Notes under the pieces: generated by a model
Database searches by the model: none
The model's input: only the letters and a program-made list of their open reading frames with translations
Told to the model about the DNA's origin: nothing
Program-made: the position numbers and the translations under genes
Origin: Solibacteraceae bacterium
Lineage (GTDB): Bacteria > Acidobacteriota > Terriglobia > Bryobacterales > Bryobacteraceae
DNA length: 64,000 bases
Direction: 5' to 3'
Assembly (NCBI GenBank): GCA_026984795.1
Contig: JALSRK010000006.1
Location: 26,585-90,584 of the forward strand
In this document: positions 56,834 to 64,000 of the stretch, piece by piece
Numbering within the stretch: the first letter of the stretch is position 1
How the letters are laid out: each line of letters starts with the position of its first letter

Positions 56834-57904
56834 TTAGCGCCCCGCTGCCCCCTGCCGGATCAGGCGGCCGACCTCCCGCAACGTCTTCACATCGATCGCC
56901 CGCAAGCGCCCGTCGGGCCGCGGACCGACGTTCCCCTCGAAGATGTTGCCGTAGCGAACCGCGCCCAGGTAGTCCTCGTAGATCTTCTCGGCGGGCAGGC
57001 AGACGTCTTCGTACTCGGGCAGCGAATAGAACCAGTGGGCGCCCTTCGGCCGCCAGGGCTGGATCGGATACGTGAACTCCGCCACTAGATAGCCTTCATA
57101 GGTCCGCTCGCCCTCTTTGTTGTATCGAGAAGCGGAAGCGTCGCCCAGCGGCCCGGGCCGCCCTCGTTCGCGGATGCAAAGCCGGCCGGCGGGCTCGCCG
57201 GAGTTGAACCCGACGAAAGCGTTCGGCTGGAAGCGGTGGATCCAGGCCGCCGTTTCGGCGTGGCTCAGGCCGCCGTCGCCCTGCGCGTGGTCCATCCAGA
57301 AATACTCGATCGGCCCGTAGCGGGTGCACAGCTCTTCGAGTTGCGCCCTCTTCATCTCCGGATTCTTGCTGCTCCGCCAGATGGGATCGTCCCAGCGCGG
57401 GCTGCCGGGAACCAGACCGTCCTCGGGCAGCTTGTCCTGGATCCACGACCAGTCGCCCTCGGAGAAGTACAGCGCCAGCTTCAGGCCGTACTTGTCGCAG
57501 GACCGCCGCAGCCGGGCCAACACGTCGATGCCCAACGGGGAGTTGGTCACCTTGAAATCGGTGGTCTTCGTGTCCCAGAGGCAGAACCCGTCGTGGTGCT
57601 TGGCGAGGAACAGGATGTAGCGCATGCCCGCCTCTTTCGCCGTCCGGCACCACTGGTCCGTGTCGGCGCCGGCCGCTTTGAAGAAGCCGGGATCCCGCAC
57701 GCCACGCGTCCACTCGTGGCCGGAAAAGGTGCTCAGCGACCAGCAGATGAACATGCCGAACCGCAGGTGCCGCACCTGTTCGGCGCGGACCTCGTCCGGC
57801 AGGCGCGTCTTGTTGGCCTGAGGCGCCGGCCCGGCCGCCGGCACAACCACCGCCACGGCGACGGCCGCCGCGGCGCAACGGGCGATTCGTCCGATCCCAT
57901 ACAT
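56834..57904 (-). CDS. Secreted GH29-like alpha-L-fucosidase
   Basis: The 356-residue protein has a signal peptide (CAAAAVAVAVVVPAAGPAP). GH29 motifs are clear: HLRFGMFICWSLSTFSGHEW, YILFLAKHHDGFCLWDTKTT, DVLARLRRSCDKYGLKLALY and the nucleophile aspartate in IEYFWMDHAQGD. It is shorter than many GH29 enzymes and ends without the C-terminal beta-domain. GAGAGGG precedes ATG 57904. It lies 16 bp after the UroD-like gene on the same strand, so the two are probably co-transcribed. Confidence 0.88.
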   Translation of the reverse strand: MYGIGRIARCAAAAVAVAVVVPAAGPAPQANKTRLPDEVRAEQVRHLRFGMFICWSLSTFSGHEWTRGVRDPGFFKAAGADTDQWCRTAKEAGMRYILFLAKHHDGFCLWDTKTTDFKVTNSPLGIDVLARLRRSCDKYGLKLALYFSEGDWSWIQDKLPEDGLVPGSPRWDDPIWRSSKNPEMKRAQLEELCTRYGPIEYFWMDHAQGDGGLSHAETAAWIHRFQPNAFVGFNSGEPAGRLCIRERGRPGPLGDASASRYNKEGERTYEGYLVAEFTYPIQPWRPKGAHWFYSLPEYEDVCLPAEKIYEDYLGAVRYGNIFEGNVGPRPDGRLRAIDVKTLREVGRLIRQGAAGR

Positions 57905-57920
57905 GCCCGTTCCCTCTCCG

Positions 57921-59036
57921 TCAGTAGACGCACTCGCGCGCCGCCTCGGCGTACACACGGATGTTCTCGACTGGGGTCTCGAAGAAATGGTCGGCGCAGG
58001 AAAGAATGTAGCCGCCGTCGCCGCCCACCTCTTCGAAGAGCCGGAGGACCATGGCCCGGATCTGCTCGGGCGTTCCGTCGGTAAGCACGTTGAACTGGTC
58101 CATTCCGCCGATCAGCGCCAGCCGGCCGCCGATCTTCTTCTTGTACTCCCAGGGGTCCTGGTTGCCCCCGATGCTCACCGGCGCCAGCGTCTCGGAGGCG
58201 TCACAGCCGTTGGCGACGATGAACTCCTCGATCTTACTGGTGCCGCCACAGGTGTGGTAGGTGATCAGGAAACCGAGATCGTGCAAGGCATCGTGCATCT
58301 TCCGGTCGTAGGGCAGGCAGAACTCCTCATGGATCTCCGGCGAAATGACGGTGGAGGAGGCCGAGCCGCCCCCGGTCTCGATCAGGTCGAACTTGGCCCC
58401 CTTCATCGTCTCGATGAAACGGAGTTTCTTTTCGAGCAGAATGCCCAGCAGCTCATGAACCCAGTCCGGCTGATCGAAGCACTTGAACAGTAATTCGGTA
58501 ATATCGATGAGGCATGCCGCGTGCTGCCAGCAGCCCGCCTGGTCGCCCCAGACGAAGCCGCGCAGGATGCCCTTGTCGCCGAGCCGGTCGTAGGCCTGCT
58601 CGACGGGCTTGGGATCGAGCGCCGGCACGGGCATGTACTTGCGGATGAGTTCGATGTCCTCGTCGTGCTTGATGAGGTACTCCGTGATCCAGGTGGTCTT
58701 CCGGTTGCCCCGGGTCTTGTAGGTCAGCCGGCCCTCGGGCGTAGTGATCGTGTGGTGGTAGATACGGTCGTCGGGGTCGTCCTTGACGACCTCGATCTCG
58801 TCCCGCCACTCGGGCGTCGAGAACTTCGTGGTGTCGGCGTCGGGCAGCCAGAACTGGCCCATGTCCTGGAAATACTGGATGGAGGCGTCCATGCCGAATC
58901 GCTCGAACGCCTCGAGATCACTGATCCCGTCGAGGTATTTCTCCAGATGATAACCCTGCCACTGATGCACCGTGACCGGAAGCCTGTCGGGTTTGCCGCG
59001 GTGCAGGGCGATGAGCATTCGCTCCTTCGAGGTCAT
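57921..59036 (-). CDS. UroD/MtaA-like methyltransferase-family protein
   Basis: The 371-residue protein belongs to the uroporphyrinogen decarboxylase superfamily (ERMLIALHRGKPDRLPV at the start). It lacks the RQAGR motif needed by true HemE. It has TYHTCGGTSKIEEFI and a distal ILSCADHFF, resembling the H-x-C ... C zinc site of corrinoid-dependent methyltransferases such as MtaA. A methyl-transfer role, perhaps in O-demethylation of plant compounds, is therefore more likely than haem synthesis. ATG 59036 (MTSKERM) fits family starts. Confidence 0.82.
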   Translation of the reverse strand: MTSKERMLIALHRGKPDRLPVTVHQWQGYHLEKYLDGISDLEAFERFGMDASIQYFQDMGQFWLPDADTTKFSTPEWRDEIEVVKDDPDDRIYHHTITTPEGRLTYKTRGNRKTTWITEYLIKHDEDIELIRKYMPVPALDPKPVEQAYDRLGDKGILRGFVWGDQAGCWQHAACLIDITELLFKCFDQPDWVHELLGILLEKKLRFIETMKGAKFDLIETGGGSASSTVISPEIHEEFCLPYDRKMHDALHDLGFLITYHTCGGTSKIEEFIVANGCDASETLAPVSIGGNQDPWEYKKKIGGRLALIGGMDQFNVLTDGTPEQIRAMVLRLFEEVGGDGGYILSCADHFFETPVENIRVYAEAARECVY

Positions 59037-59132
59037 CACCGTTCCGCTTCCGTCTGGTTCCTCATCATGACACACGCTGCGCGGGCTCCCCAGCTCGGCG
59101 CCGCGGCCGTCATGCGGCGCCTGGCCAAGGCA

Positions 59133-60005
59133 CTATTCCAGATCCGCAATGGCGAGGACGCCCATCTCCGGGATGGTGAACTCGGTGAAACCGCCGGCCG
59201 TGGTGACGTCGGTAGGTCGCGCCTCCGGATGGCCGAAGACGCGGAGCTGAATTGAGCCGAAGACGCCCCGGAGGCGCAGGCGCACGCCCCGGAGCGGCGC
59301 GCCGCTGTAGTTGAGCACCTGAAGGCGGGCCCGGTGGCCGTCGCCGGTCACGCGCACGATCGCCATCTCGGTCCCGTAGATACGCATCGACCGCCGCTCG
59401 TCCCCCAGCACGCCGCGTACGGCGGTGGCGAAAGCGCCGGGATTCGAGGCGAGCTCCCTGGGGAACTCCGGCGAGCCGATCACGACGTTGAGCTCGTAGC
59501 GTGGGTCCGGCTTGCTGACCAACTCGAACAGCAGATTCCGCCGCAGCAGCAGGTTCACGACTTCGCCCGCCGCGGCCGAGCCATCGTCCACGAAGGCGAA
59601 GTCGGCCAGCGGCGGCAGCTCGCGCCGCGGGACCGAAGCGAGGAACTCGAGCAGCCGCGCCGTCGTGGCGTAGTCTTTCGGGTCCAACCGGAAGGCTGCG
59701 TCGGCGCCGTAGACGAAAGCCTCGGCGATCGCCAGCGCCGCCTTCCCGGCCGGCGGCTCGTAACGGAACTTCGTCCCTGGCTCGCGCAGGAACCGCCAGC
59801 CGCTGTGGACGATCCACGGGCTGCGTGTGGCCGAGGCCACCCGAATCCTCAGGTTCACCCCCGGCGCCGGCAGCTTCACCCGCGGCCCTTCCCCGCACGC
59901 CTTGGCGTAGGCCCCCAGGGCTTCCACCGGGGGATCGAAGCACAGTCGGCCGGCGCACAACGGCAGAGCCAGCCCCGCCAACACCCAGAGAAGCGCCGGC
60001 CGCAT
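59133..60005 (-). CDS. Secreted protein of unknown function; parent of the orphan 3' fragments
   Basis: I do not recognise a family. The 290-residue product has a signal peptide (RPALLWVLAGLALPLCAG), then a mixed region with FRYEPPAGKAALAIAEAFVY. Its beta-rich C-terminus has RARLQVLNYSGAPLRGVRLR and QLRVFGHPEARPTDVTTAGG. ATG 60005 overlaps the DUF362 stop (TGATG), so translation is coupled. Two partial copies of its C-terminal end occur at 51739-51828 and 54681-54794. Confidence 0.7.
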   Translation of the reverse strand: MRPALLWVLAGLALPLCAGRLCFDPPVEALGAYAKACGEGPRVKLPAPGVNLRIRVASATRSPWIVHSGWRFLREPGTKFRYEPPAGKAALAIAEAFVYGADAAFRLDPKDYATTARLLEFLASVPRRELPPLADFAFVDDGSAAAGEVVNLLLRRNLLFELVSKPDPRYELNVVIGSPEFPRELASNPGAFATAVRGVLGDERRSMRIYGTEMAIVRVTGDGHRARLQVLNYSGAPLRGVRLRLRGVFGSIQLRVFGHPEARPTDVTTAGGFTEFTIPEMGVLAIADLE

Positions 60006-61135
60006 CAAAGCTCGATTTCCCTCACTTGGATCTTTTCGAGGTCGTAGACGCCCAACCCCAGCCCAGCGGCGTACTCCACGTGGCCGGGCTCGCGGATGTA
60101 CAGGTTGACGTTCGGACCCCGCCGGCCTTCCGGATTGCCGCGCGCCAGGTACTTCGGATCGCGGTTCCAGATCGAGATGGCTCCCATCTGCTTGCGCTTG
60201 CCGTCGATGATGTCGATCAGCAGCCGGTCCACCGCCACCGGATCGGTGGCGAACTGCAGCTTCTTCGGGTAGAAGCGGTACTTGCGGTCCGGCGAGAACG
60301 GCCCTCCGTGCCACACCCCCTTGAGGCCGTCCATGACGTGCAGCACCGTCCGCGACCGCAGCGGCTCGACGGCGGCCAGCGTCCCGATGAAGGAATAGGT
60401 GTGCGTCACCGCCTCGTGGTGCGAGCGGGCGACGTTCGAGAAGCTCCCGTAAGCGATGTTCTTCAGACAGCCCGTGACGCCGGAAGCGCCGTGGTCCTTC
60501 ATGTTCGGGACGTTGATGATCTTGGTGAGCCGCCGCGAAACCACCCGCATCAGGTTCGAGCGCGTGTCGTCTTCTCCGAAGAAGCTGACCTCCACGTAGA
60601 CCAGCGGATCGTAAGCCTGGTTGTCGCCGCGGCGCCGCTCGGCGGTGACGATGTGAACCCCGGCGGGCAGATACCGCGGAAAGTGCATCGAATCGACCTG
60701 GTTCCGGAACCTTTCGTAGAGGTAGATATGCTCGGCCGCGACGCCGGCGTCGATCACGTTGCGTACGATCTCGGCCACCACCTCGGGCGTCGAAGAGATG
60801 CCCGGAGCTCCCGAGCAATTCAGCTTGATCCCCACCACGTCGTCCGGCCCGACGAACCGCCGCCAGGCCTCGCGGCTGCTCGAAGCGCCGGTCAGCTCCC
60901 GCATACCCCGCGCCATCATCTCCCGGACCACCCCGGCGTCCACACGCTCGGACTCCTCGTCGATCGCCTGAGGCGAGTGGACCGAAACGACCCGGCCGGG
61001 GTACAGGCCCGGCATGCCCAGCCGGCCCGAAGGCTCATAGGGAGTGACTACCTTGTACTTGGGGATCTGCCGCGAAGCCGCCGCCCCGAGCGCCGCCGCG
61101 GCCGCGCTACCGAGGAAAGCCCTTCGAGTGAACAT
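60005..61135 (-). CDS. Tat-exported DUF362 protein
   Basis: The 376-residue protein starts with a twin-arginine signal (MFTRRAFLGSAAAAALGAAA). DUF362 segments include DDVVGIKLNCSGAPGISSTP, RLTKIINVPNMKDHGASGVT and FATDPVAVDRLLIDIIDGKR. No ferredoxin-type cysteine cluster is present. The biochemical role of the family is unknown. It leads a two-gene unit with the secreted protein that overlaps its stop. A TAGGAT hexamer lies 9 nt before the start. Confidence 0.85.
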   Translation of the reverse strand: MFTRRAFLGSAAAAALGAAASRQIPKYKVVTPYEPSGRLGMPGLYPGRVVSVHSPQAIDEESERVDAGVVREMMARGMRELTGASSSREAWRRFVGPDDVVGIKLNCSGAPGISSTPEVVAEIVRNVIDAGVAAEHIYLYERFRNQVDSMHFPRYLPAGVHIVTAERRRGDNQAYDPLVYVEVSFFGEDDTRSNLMRVVSRRLTKIINVPNMKDHGASGVTGCLKNIAYGSFSNVARSHHEAVTHTYSFIGTLAAVEPLRSRTVLHVMDGLKGVWHGGPFSPDRKYRFYPKKLQFATDPVAVDRLLIDIIDGKRKQMGAISIWNRDPKYLARGNPEGRRGPNVNLYIREPGHVEYAAGLGLGVYDLEKIQVREIEL

Positions 61136-61267
61136 TCCGTCTAGATCCTACTGGATTTCTGCGGCCGAGACAATCCCGGCGCCTGATTCACCGGCAGGCG
61201 GCCCAGCCGCCGGTCTTTCCGCCGCCCAGCCCCCGGAACCGCCCGCCGCATTCGCGCTAGCCTCGTG

Positions 61268-61627
61268 ATGATGAAGCTCGATAGTCAAATCGTCGGCAAC
61301 GTTGGCCTGTACTTTACGTGCTACCGTCTCTCGATGCTCGGCTGGAACGCTATGCCGACCACGCGCAACGCTCGCGGCATCGACGTCGTTGCCTACAGCC
61401 GCGATGGAAAGCGTTACGTCGGTATTCAAGTCAAATCCCTCAGCAAACGGGCGCCGGTTCCTCTGGGAACCTCGTTGGATCGCCTGATGGGTGACTTCTG
61501 GGTGATCGTCAGCAACGTAGTCTCGGAACCCATGGTGTTCGTGCTCACGCCGGACGAGGTCAAGCGCCTGGCGCATCGAGGAGAGAAAGACGGCCGCGTC
61601 TCCTATTGGCTGCAGCCCAAGACATAG
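61268..61627 (+). CDS. PD-(D/E)XK-like nuclease-fold protein ended by a premature-looking amber codon
   Basis: The protein has about 119 residues. The N-terminal helix (IVGNVGLYFTCYRLSMLGWN) and GIDVVAYSRDGKRYVGIQVK form a D-x(n)-QxK core like PD-(D/E)XK proteins. After the TAG at 61625-61627 the same frame continues as DIDEFREAWDRIGRGDRHR to a TAG at 61685-61687. That extension looks like the natural C-terminus. GTG 61265, ATG 61268 and ATG 61271 are consecutive possible starts. It has no recognisable partner. Confidence 0.65.
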   Translation: MMKLDSQIVGNVGLYFTCYRLSMLGWNAMPTTRNARGIDVVAYSRDGKRYVGIQVKSLSKRAPVPLGTSLDRLMGDFWVIVSNVVSEPMVFVLTPDEVKRLAHRGEKDGRVSYWLQPKT

Positions 61628-61898
61628 GACATCGACGAGTTCCGCGAAGCCTGGGACCGAATCGGACGGGGTGACCGCCACAGGTAGAGACGACCCGCAT
61701 GAGCGGCAATCCGGCCGCTTGGCCTGCAGTCTCGGGCGGTCCGGCCATGGCCCCAGCCCCGCGCGGATCCCGCTTCCACAATGGGATTTCATCTCGTTTG
61801 AGACAGGAGCCGCCGCACGACAGGCTCAGCCCGAGCGCCTCAATACCGAATCCGGCGTTTTCCGGCACAAGGCGCCGGGTCATACTGGGGGTACCACC

Positions 61899-62156
61899 AT
61901 GGCTCGTACCGTCAAGACCGCCATCTCCCTCGACCGCCGCCTCCTGGAGCGGACGAACGCACTCGCGGCCGAATTGCGCACCAGCCGTAGCCGGGTAGTC
62001 GCCATGGCGCTCGAAGAGTTTCTGCGGCGCCGCGAGAACCGGCGGTTGCTCGAACAGATCAACGGCGCTCACGCCGGCGCCCCGGATTCGGAGGACGCCG
62101 CTCTCCTCGACGCGATGTACGCTGAGGCAGCCCGGCTTCCCGACGGTGAGTGGTGA
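61899..62156 (+). CDS. Ribbon-helix-helix antitoxin (MazE/CopG-like)
   Basis: The 85-residue protein starts VKTAISLDRRLLERTNALAA with VVAMALEEFLRRRENRRLLE following, a ribbon-helix-helix DNA-binding antitoxin pattern. The C-terminal tail (DAALLDAMYAEAARLPDGEW) would wrap the toxin. GGGGGT lies 6 nt before ATG 61899. Its stop overlaps the mazF start (GTGA), the standard layout, but the toxin is truncated. Confidence 0.85.
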   Translation: MARTVKTAISLDRRLLERTNALAAELRTSRSRVVAMALEEFLRRRENRRLLEQINGAHAGAPDSEDAALLDAMYAEAARLPDGEW

Positions 62157-62326
62157 TTCGGCAGGGGGATCTCTACTGGATCGACTTTGGCTCCCCGCTG
62201 TGTTCCGGCCGCGGATATCGCCGCCCCTGCGTCGTCGTGCAGAACAATCTCTTCAACCGCAGCCGCATCCGCACCGTCCTCGTCTGCCTGCTCGCCTCGA
62301 ACCTAGCCCGCGCCGCTTCTTGGTAG
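62153..62326 (+). pseudogene. MazF/PemK-type toxin, truncated after 57 residues
   Basis: The start is GTG 62153. The sequence reads GDLYWIDFGSPLCSGRGYRR, then PCVVVQNNLFNRSRIRTVLV, the first half of a MazF endoribonuclease, which is normally about 110 residues. After SNLARAASW it stops at 62326. The last bases (about 62314 on) match the 3' part of the MNT gene on the opposite strand, so the rest of mazF has been replaced. The toxin should be inactive. Confidence 0.8.
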
Positions 62327-62625
62327 ATCAGGCCCGGGCGATCCTCGAGCGCTTTCCACTGTGATTCCGCCGCCACCAGGATGTCCATCGGCATGAAGAT
62401 ACTTCGCAAGGCCCGGCGGATCCGGACCGCCTCCTTCCGGGGATTCTTCACCGCATCGTCCGTCACCGCCAGCGCGTCCAGATCGCCGTTGCGGTCCGTT
62501 TTCCCTCGAACGTAGGACCCGAACAGAATGATCCGCACCGGCCGGCTGACCTCGACGCTCTTGCGGGCCACCGCCTCGACCTTCTCCGGGGTCACCGCCC
62601 ACGGTACGTCCACGGTTTCCGACAC
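62173..62625 (-). CDS. MNT-type nucleotidyltransferase with replaced C-terminus, no HEPN partner
   Basis: The first ~100 residues closely match the MNT at 51186-51536: VPWAVTPEKVEAVARKSVEV, ILFGSYVRGKTDRNGDLDAL, PRKEAVRIRRALRSIFMPMD. After IYQEAARA (near 62320) similarity ends and the frame runs antisense through the mazF remnant for about 50 residues (PRPEHSGEPKSIQ). No HEPN gene follows. GTG 62625 has GAGGAGGG 5 nt upstream. It is a 3'-truncated copy joined to mazF and may be non-functional. Confidence 0.7.
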   Translation of the reverse strand: MSETVDVPWAVTPEKVEAVARKSVEVSRPVRIILFGSYVRGKTDRNGDLDALAVTDDAVKNPRKEAVRIRRALRSIFMPMDILVAAESQWKALEDRPGLIYQEAARARFEASRQTRTVRMRLRLKRLFCTTTQGRRYPRPEHSGEPKSIQ

Positions 62626-62845
62626 GTGACCCTCCTCGCTCAGTCCTCATGGGTACAGCTCCGCCGACCCGCCGCCGGCCCGCGCCCCGGCATCCCGTTT
62701 CATGATCACCGGGCGCCCACGTGCCGGTCAACTGTTCGAGCTATTACCCGCTGTTTCGCAACCGAACCCCACGGCCAACGCCGAAAGCAACCAGCGAGAA
62801 ACCGTTGCTTCCGGCCTTCCCGGCCGGCGCCAAGCCCCTGAGTTC

Positions 62846-63925
62846 CTACATCGGGAACGCCTTGTAAGCGGCTGTCAGGAATTCCCAAAACGCTTCGGAC
62901 TCGAGGTCGAAGTCCTCCTTCATGCGAAGCATGATGCGGTCGGTCGCTTCGTTCCGATTCTCCACCACTACTGAGCTCGGCAGGTTTAGCTTCTCGGCAA
63001 GCGACTCTTCGCGGTCGAATTTCGCGATCCCCAATTGCGCCGCAATGTCCTCGGCCTTGAACACCTTAGCTTTCACCAGGAAATCCAGCCGCAGGCTGCC
63101 CGGCGTCGTGATCACCGCCAGCCAATTGTAATTCTTCACCCGGTAGGCGACGTAGTACTTCTGATTCCAGCGTGGTCCGTCGACATCGAAGCTTTCTTGC
63201 AGGATCTTGTCGAGCTTCTCGAAGAGCTGCCGTGTCTTGGCAGTGCACCGTTTCTGCAGGTGCCACTCTTTGCCATCGACGAGCCAAGGCGCACCATCGG
63301 ACCTCACCCGTCCCGTGTCCGCAAAGCGCCTCACTTGAAACGGAACGATTGTCGTCGGCTGGAGCAGCAGCGTATCGCCTTCTTTGTACGCGTGTATCTC
63401 AATCACTGTGATGTCGATGCCGTGATCCCGCAGCCATACGGCGACCGTGCCAAGCTTCTCTTTGACCGCCGACCCCACGATGATCATCCGTTGATCCTGG
63501 TTCAGCGTCGGAATCTCATCGACCCCGGAGTCCTGACAGAAATCTTCGTACAGCGCGTTGAAGTTGAAGTCCGGGTCGCCGACCTTCCCCAGAAAGTTCC
63601 GCGCCTGGTTCTCGAAATCCTCGAACTTCCATTTCGCAAGGTAGCTCGCGTAACGGAGTGCCTGTACGTCTACTGGATCGCGCAGTCTTCCCCGCTTCAG
63701 CTCGATGACCACTGCGTTGCCCTGCGGATCGATTGCGAGGACGTCCAGCCGGTCTTTCGTATCCGGTATCAGGACTTGCCGCCCGATCACCATCAGCGGC
63801 TCTCCCAGGATCGTAGGATCGGCGACGATCCAATCTTCAAGCTGTTCCTCCAAGACCTTCTCTTCCTTCAGCCTCGTCTCCGGGAGCTTCCTCGGCCCTT
63901 TCGCGGTCATTTTCCAAATCGGCAC
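62846..63925 (-). CDS. DUF91/NucS-like PD-(D/E)XK nuclease-fold protein
   Basis: The 359-residue protein has the core RLDVLAIDPQGNAVVIELKR (about 60-80), the D ... ExK motif of NucS-type nucleases. The preceding EKVLEEQLEDWIVADPTIL is the typical family N-helix. The middle carries the paired domain (MIIVGSAVKEKLGTVAVWLR, ITVIEIHAYKEGDTLLLQPT). The C-terminal part resembles DUF5655-like modules. GTG 63925 (VPIWKMTAKGPRKLPE) has GGGAGG 5 nt upstream; GTG 63943 is an alternative. It may act in DNA repair or defence. Confidence 0.8.
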   Translation of the reverse strand: MPIWKMTAKGPRKLPETRLKEEKVLEEQLEDWIVADPTILGEPLMVIGRQVLIPDTKDRLDVLAIDPQGNAVVIELKRGRLRDPVDVQALRYASYLAKWKFEDFENQARNFLGKVGDPDFNFNALYEDFCQDSGVDEIPTLNQDQRMIIVGSAVKEKLGTVAVWLRDHGIDITVIEIHAYKEGDTLLLQPTTIVPFQVRRFADTGRVRSDGAPWLVDGKEWHLQKRCTAKTRQLFEKLDKILQESFDVDGPRWNQKYYVAYRVKNYNWLAVITTPGSLRLDFLVKAKVFKAEDIAAQLGIAKFDREESLAEKLNLPSSVVVENRNEATDRIMLRMKEDFDLESEAFWEFLTAAYKAFPM

Positions 63926-64000
63926 CGGATCCTCCCTGGCCACGCCGGCGTCTGTCCGGCTCGCAGCCGCTGCCGCCCTGCGCTGTCATTTTGCCACCGG

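Noticed and set aside
57921..59036. HemE (uroporphyrinogen decarboxylase)
   Set aside because: The required RQAGR motif is missing and HxC ... C residues of the methyltransferase branch are present.

Overview
The window is GC-rich, densely coded chromosomal DNA, most likely from an Acidobacteriota bacterium of the Bryobacterales/Solibacterales type. The evidence is the gene repertoire: three Oar-like TonB-dependent receptors with N-terminal carboxypeptidase-regulatory domains, a 'VWFA-related Acidobacterial' protein, and a GH10 xylanase with the C-terminal Ig-like domain typical of Solibacter relatives. Also consistent are Tat-exported sugar-acid dehydratase, DUF1080, fucosidase and DUF362 proteins. 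These assignments come from remembered family motifs, not from a database search. No rRNA, tRNA, CRISPR array, transposase or integrase gene was recognised.

Layout. (1) 1-10759: the right part of a type VI secretion (T6SS) cluster on the + strand: tssF (5' end outside the window), tssG, clpV, a calpain-like cysteine peptidase, vgrG, a PAAR-metallopeptidase effector, a small exported protein that may be its immunity protein, and an FHA-DUF1795 protein. (2) 10785-15014: DUF1080 lipoprotein, a small membrane protein, YifB/ComM, and a Tat-exported galactonate-dehydratase-like enolase. (3) 15174-24168: ECF sigma factor, overlapping anti-sigma factor, and two tandem TonB-dependent receptors of identical length. 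(4) 24313-40858: an unbroken minus-strand run holding nuoACDEFGHJKLMN (nuoB and nuoI absent), a conserved hypothetical gene, an FmdB zinc ribbon, a MoxR-type ATPase and its VWA partner. (5) 40950-45469: thiS, an amidase, moeA-moaC and the VWFA-related protein. (6) 45512-50551: a third receptor and the GH10 xylanase. (7) 50780-64000: an accessory zone rich in toxin-antitoxin and nuclease genes (three MNT nucleotidyltransferases, two HEPN genes, an AbiEi/AbiEii pair, RHH-MazF, two PD-(D/E)XK-like nucleases). It is interleaved with a SWIM protein and a sugar/cofactor block (fucosidase, UroD/MtaA-like, secreted protein, DUF362).

How the genes work together. The T6SS block carries its own effectors: two predicted peptidases of unrelated catalytic type sit beside vgrG, which suggests antibacterial or anti-eukaryotic protein degradation. 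The receptor, xylanase and sugar genes suggest a polysaccharide-degrading heterotroph, with Complex I driving respiration. The last 13 kb shows active decay: a HEPN gene with two frameshifts, a frameshifted AbiEii, a mazF cut by an MNT fragment, a nuclease-like gene ended by an early amber codon, and two orphan 3'-end fragments of a secreted-protein family. Several transcription units also appear to have a -10-like hexamer only 5-9 nt before the start codon, suggesting leaderless or nearly leaderless mRNAs.
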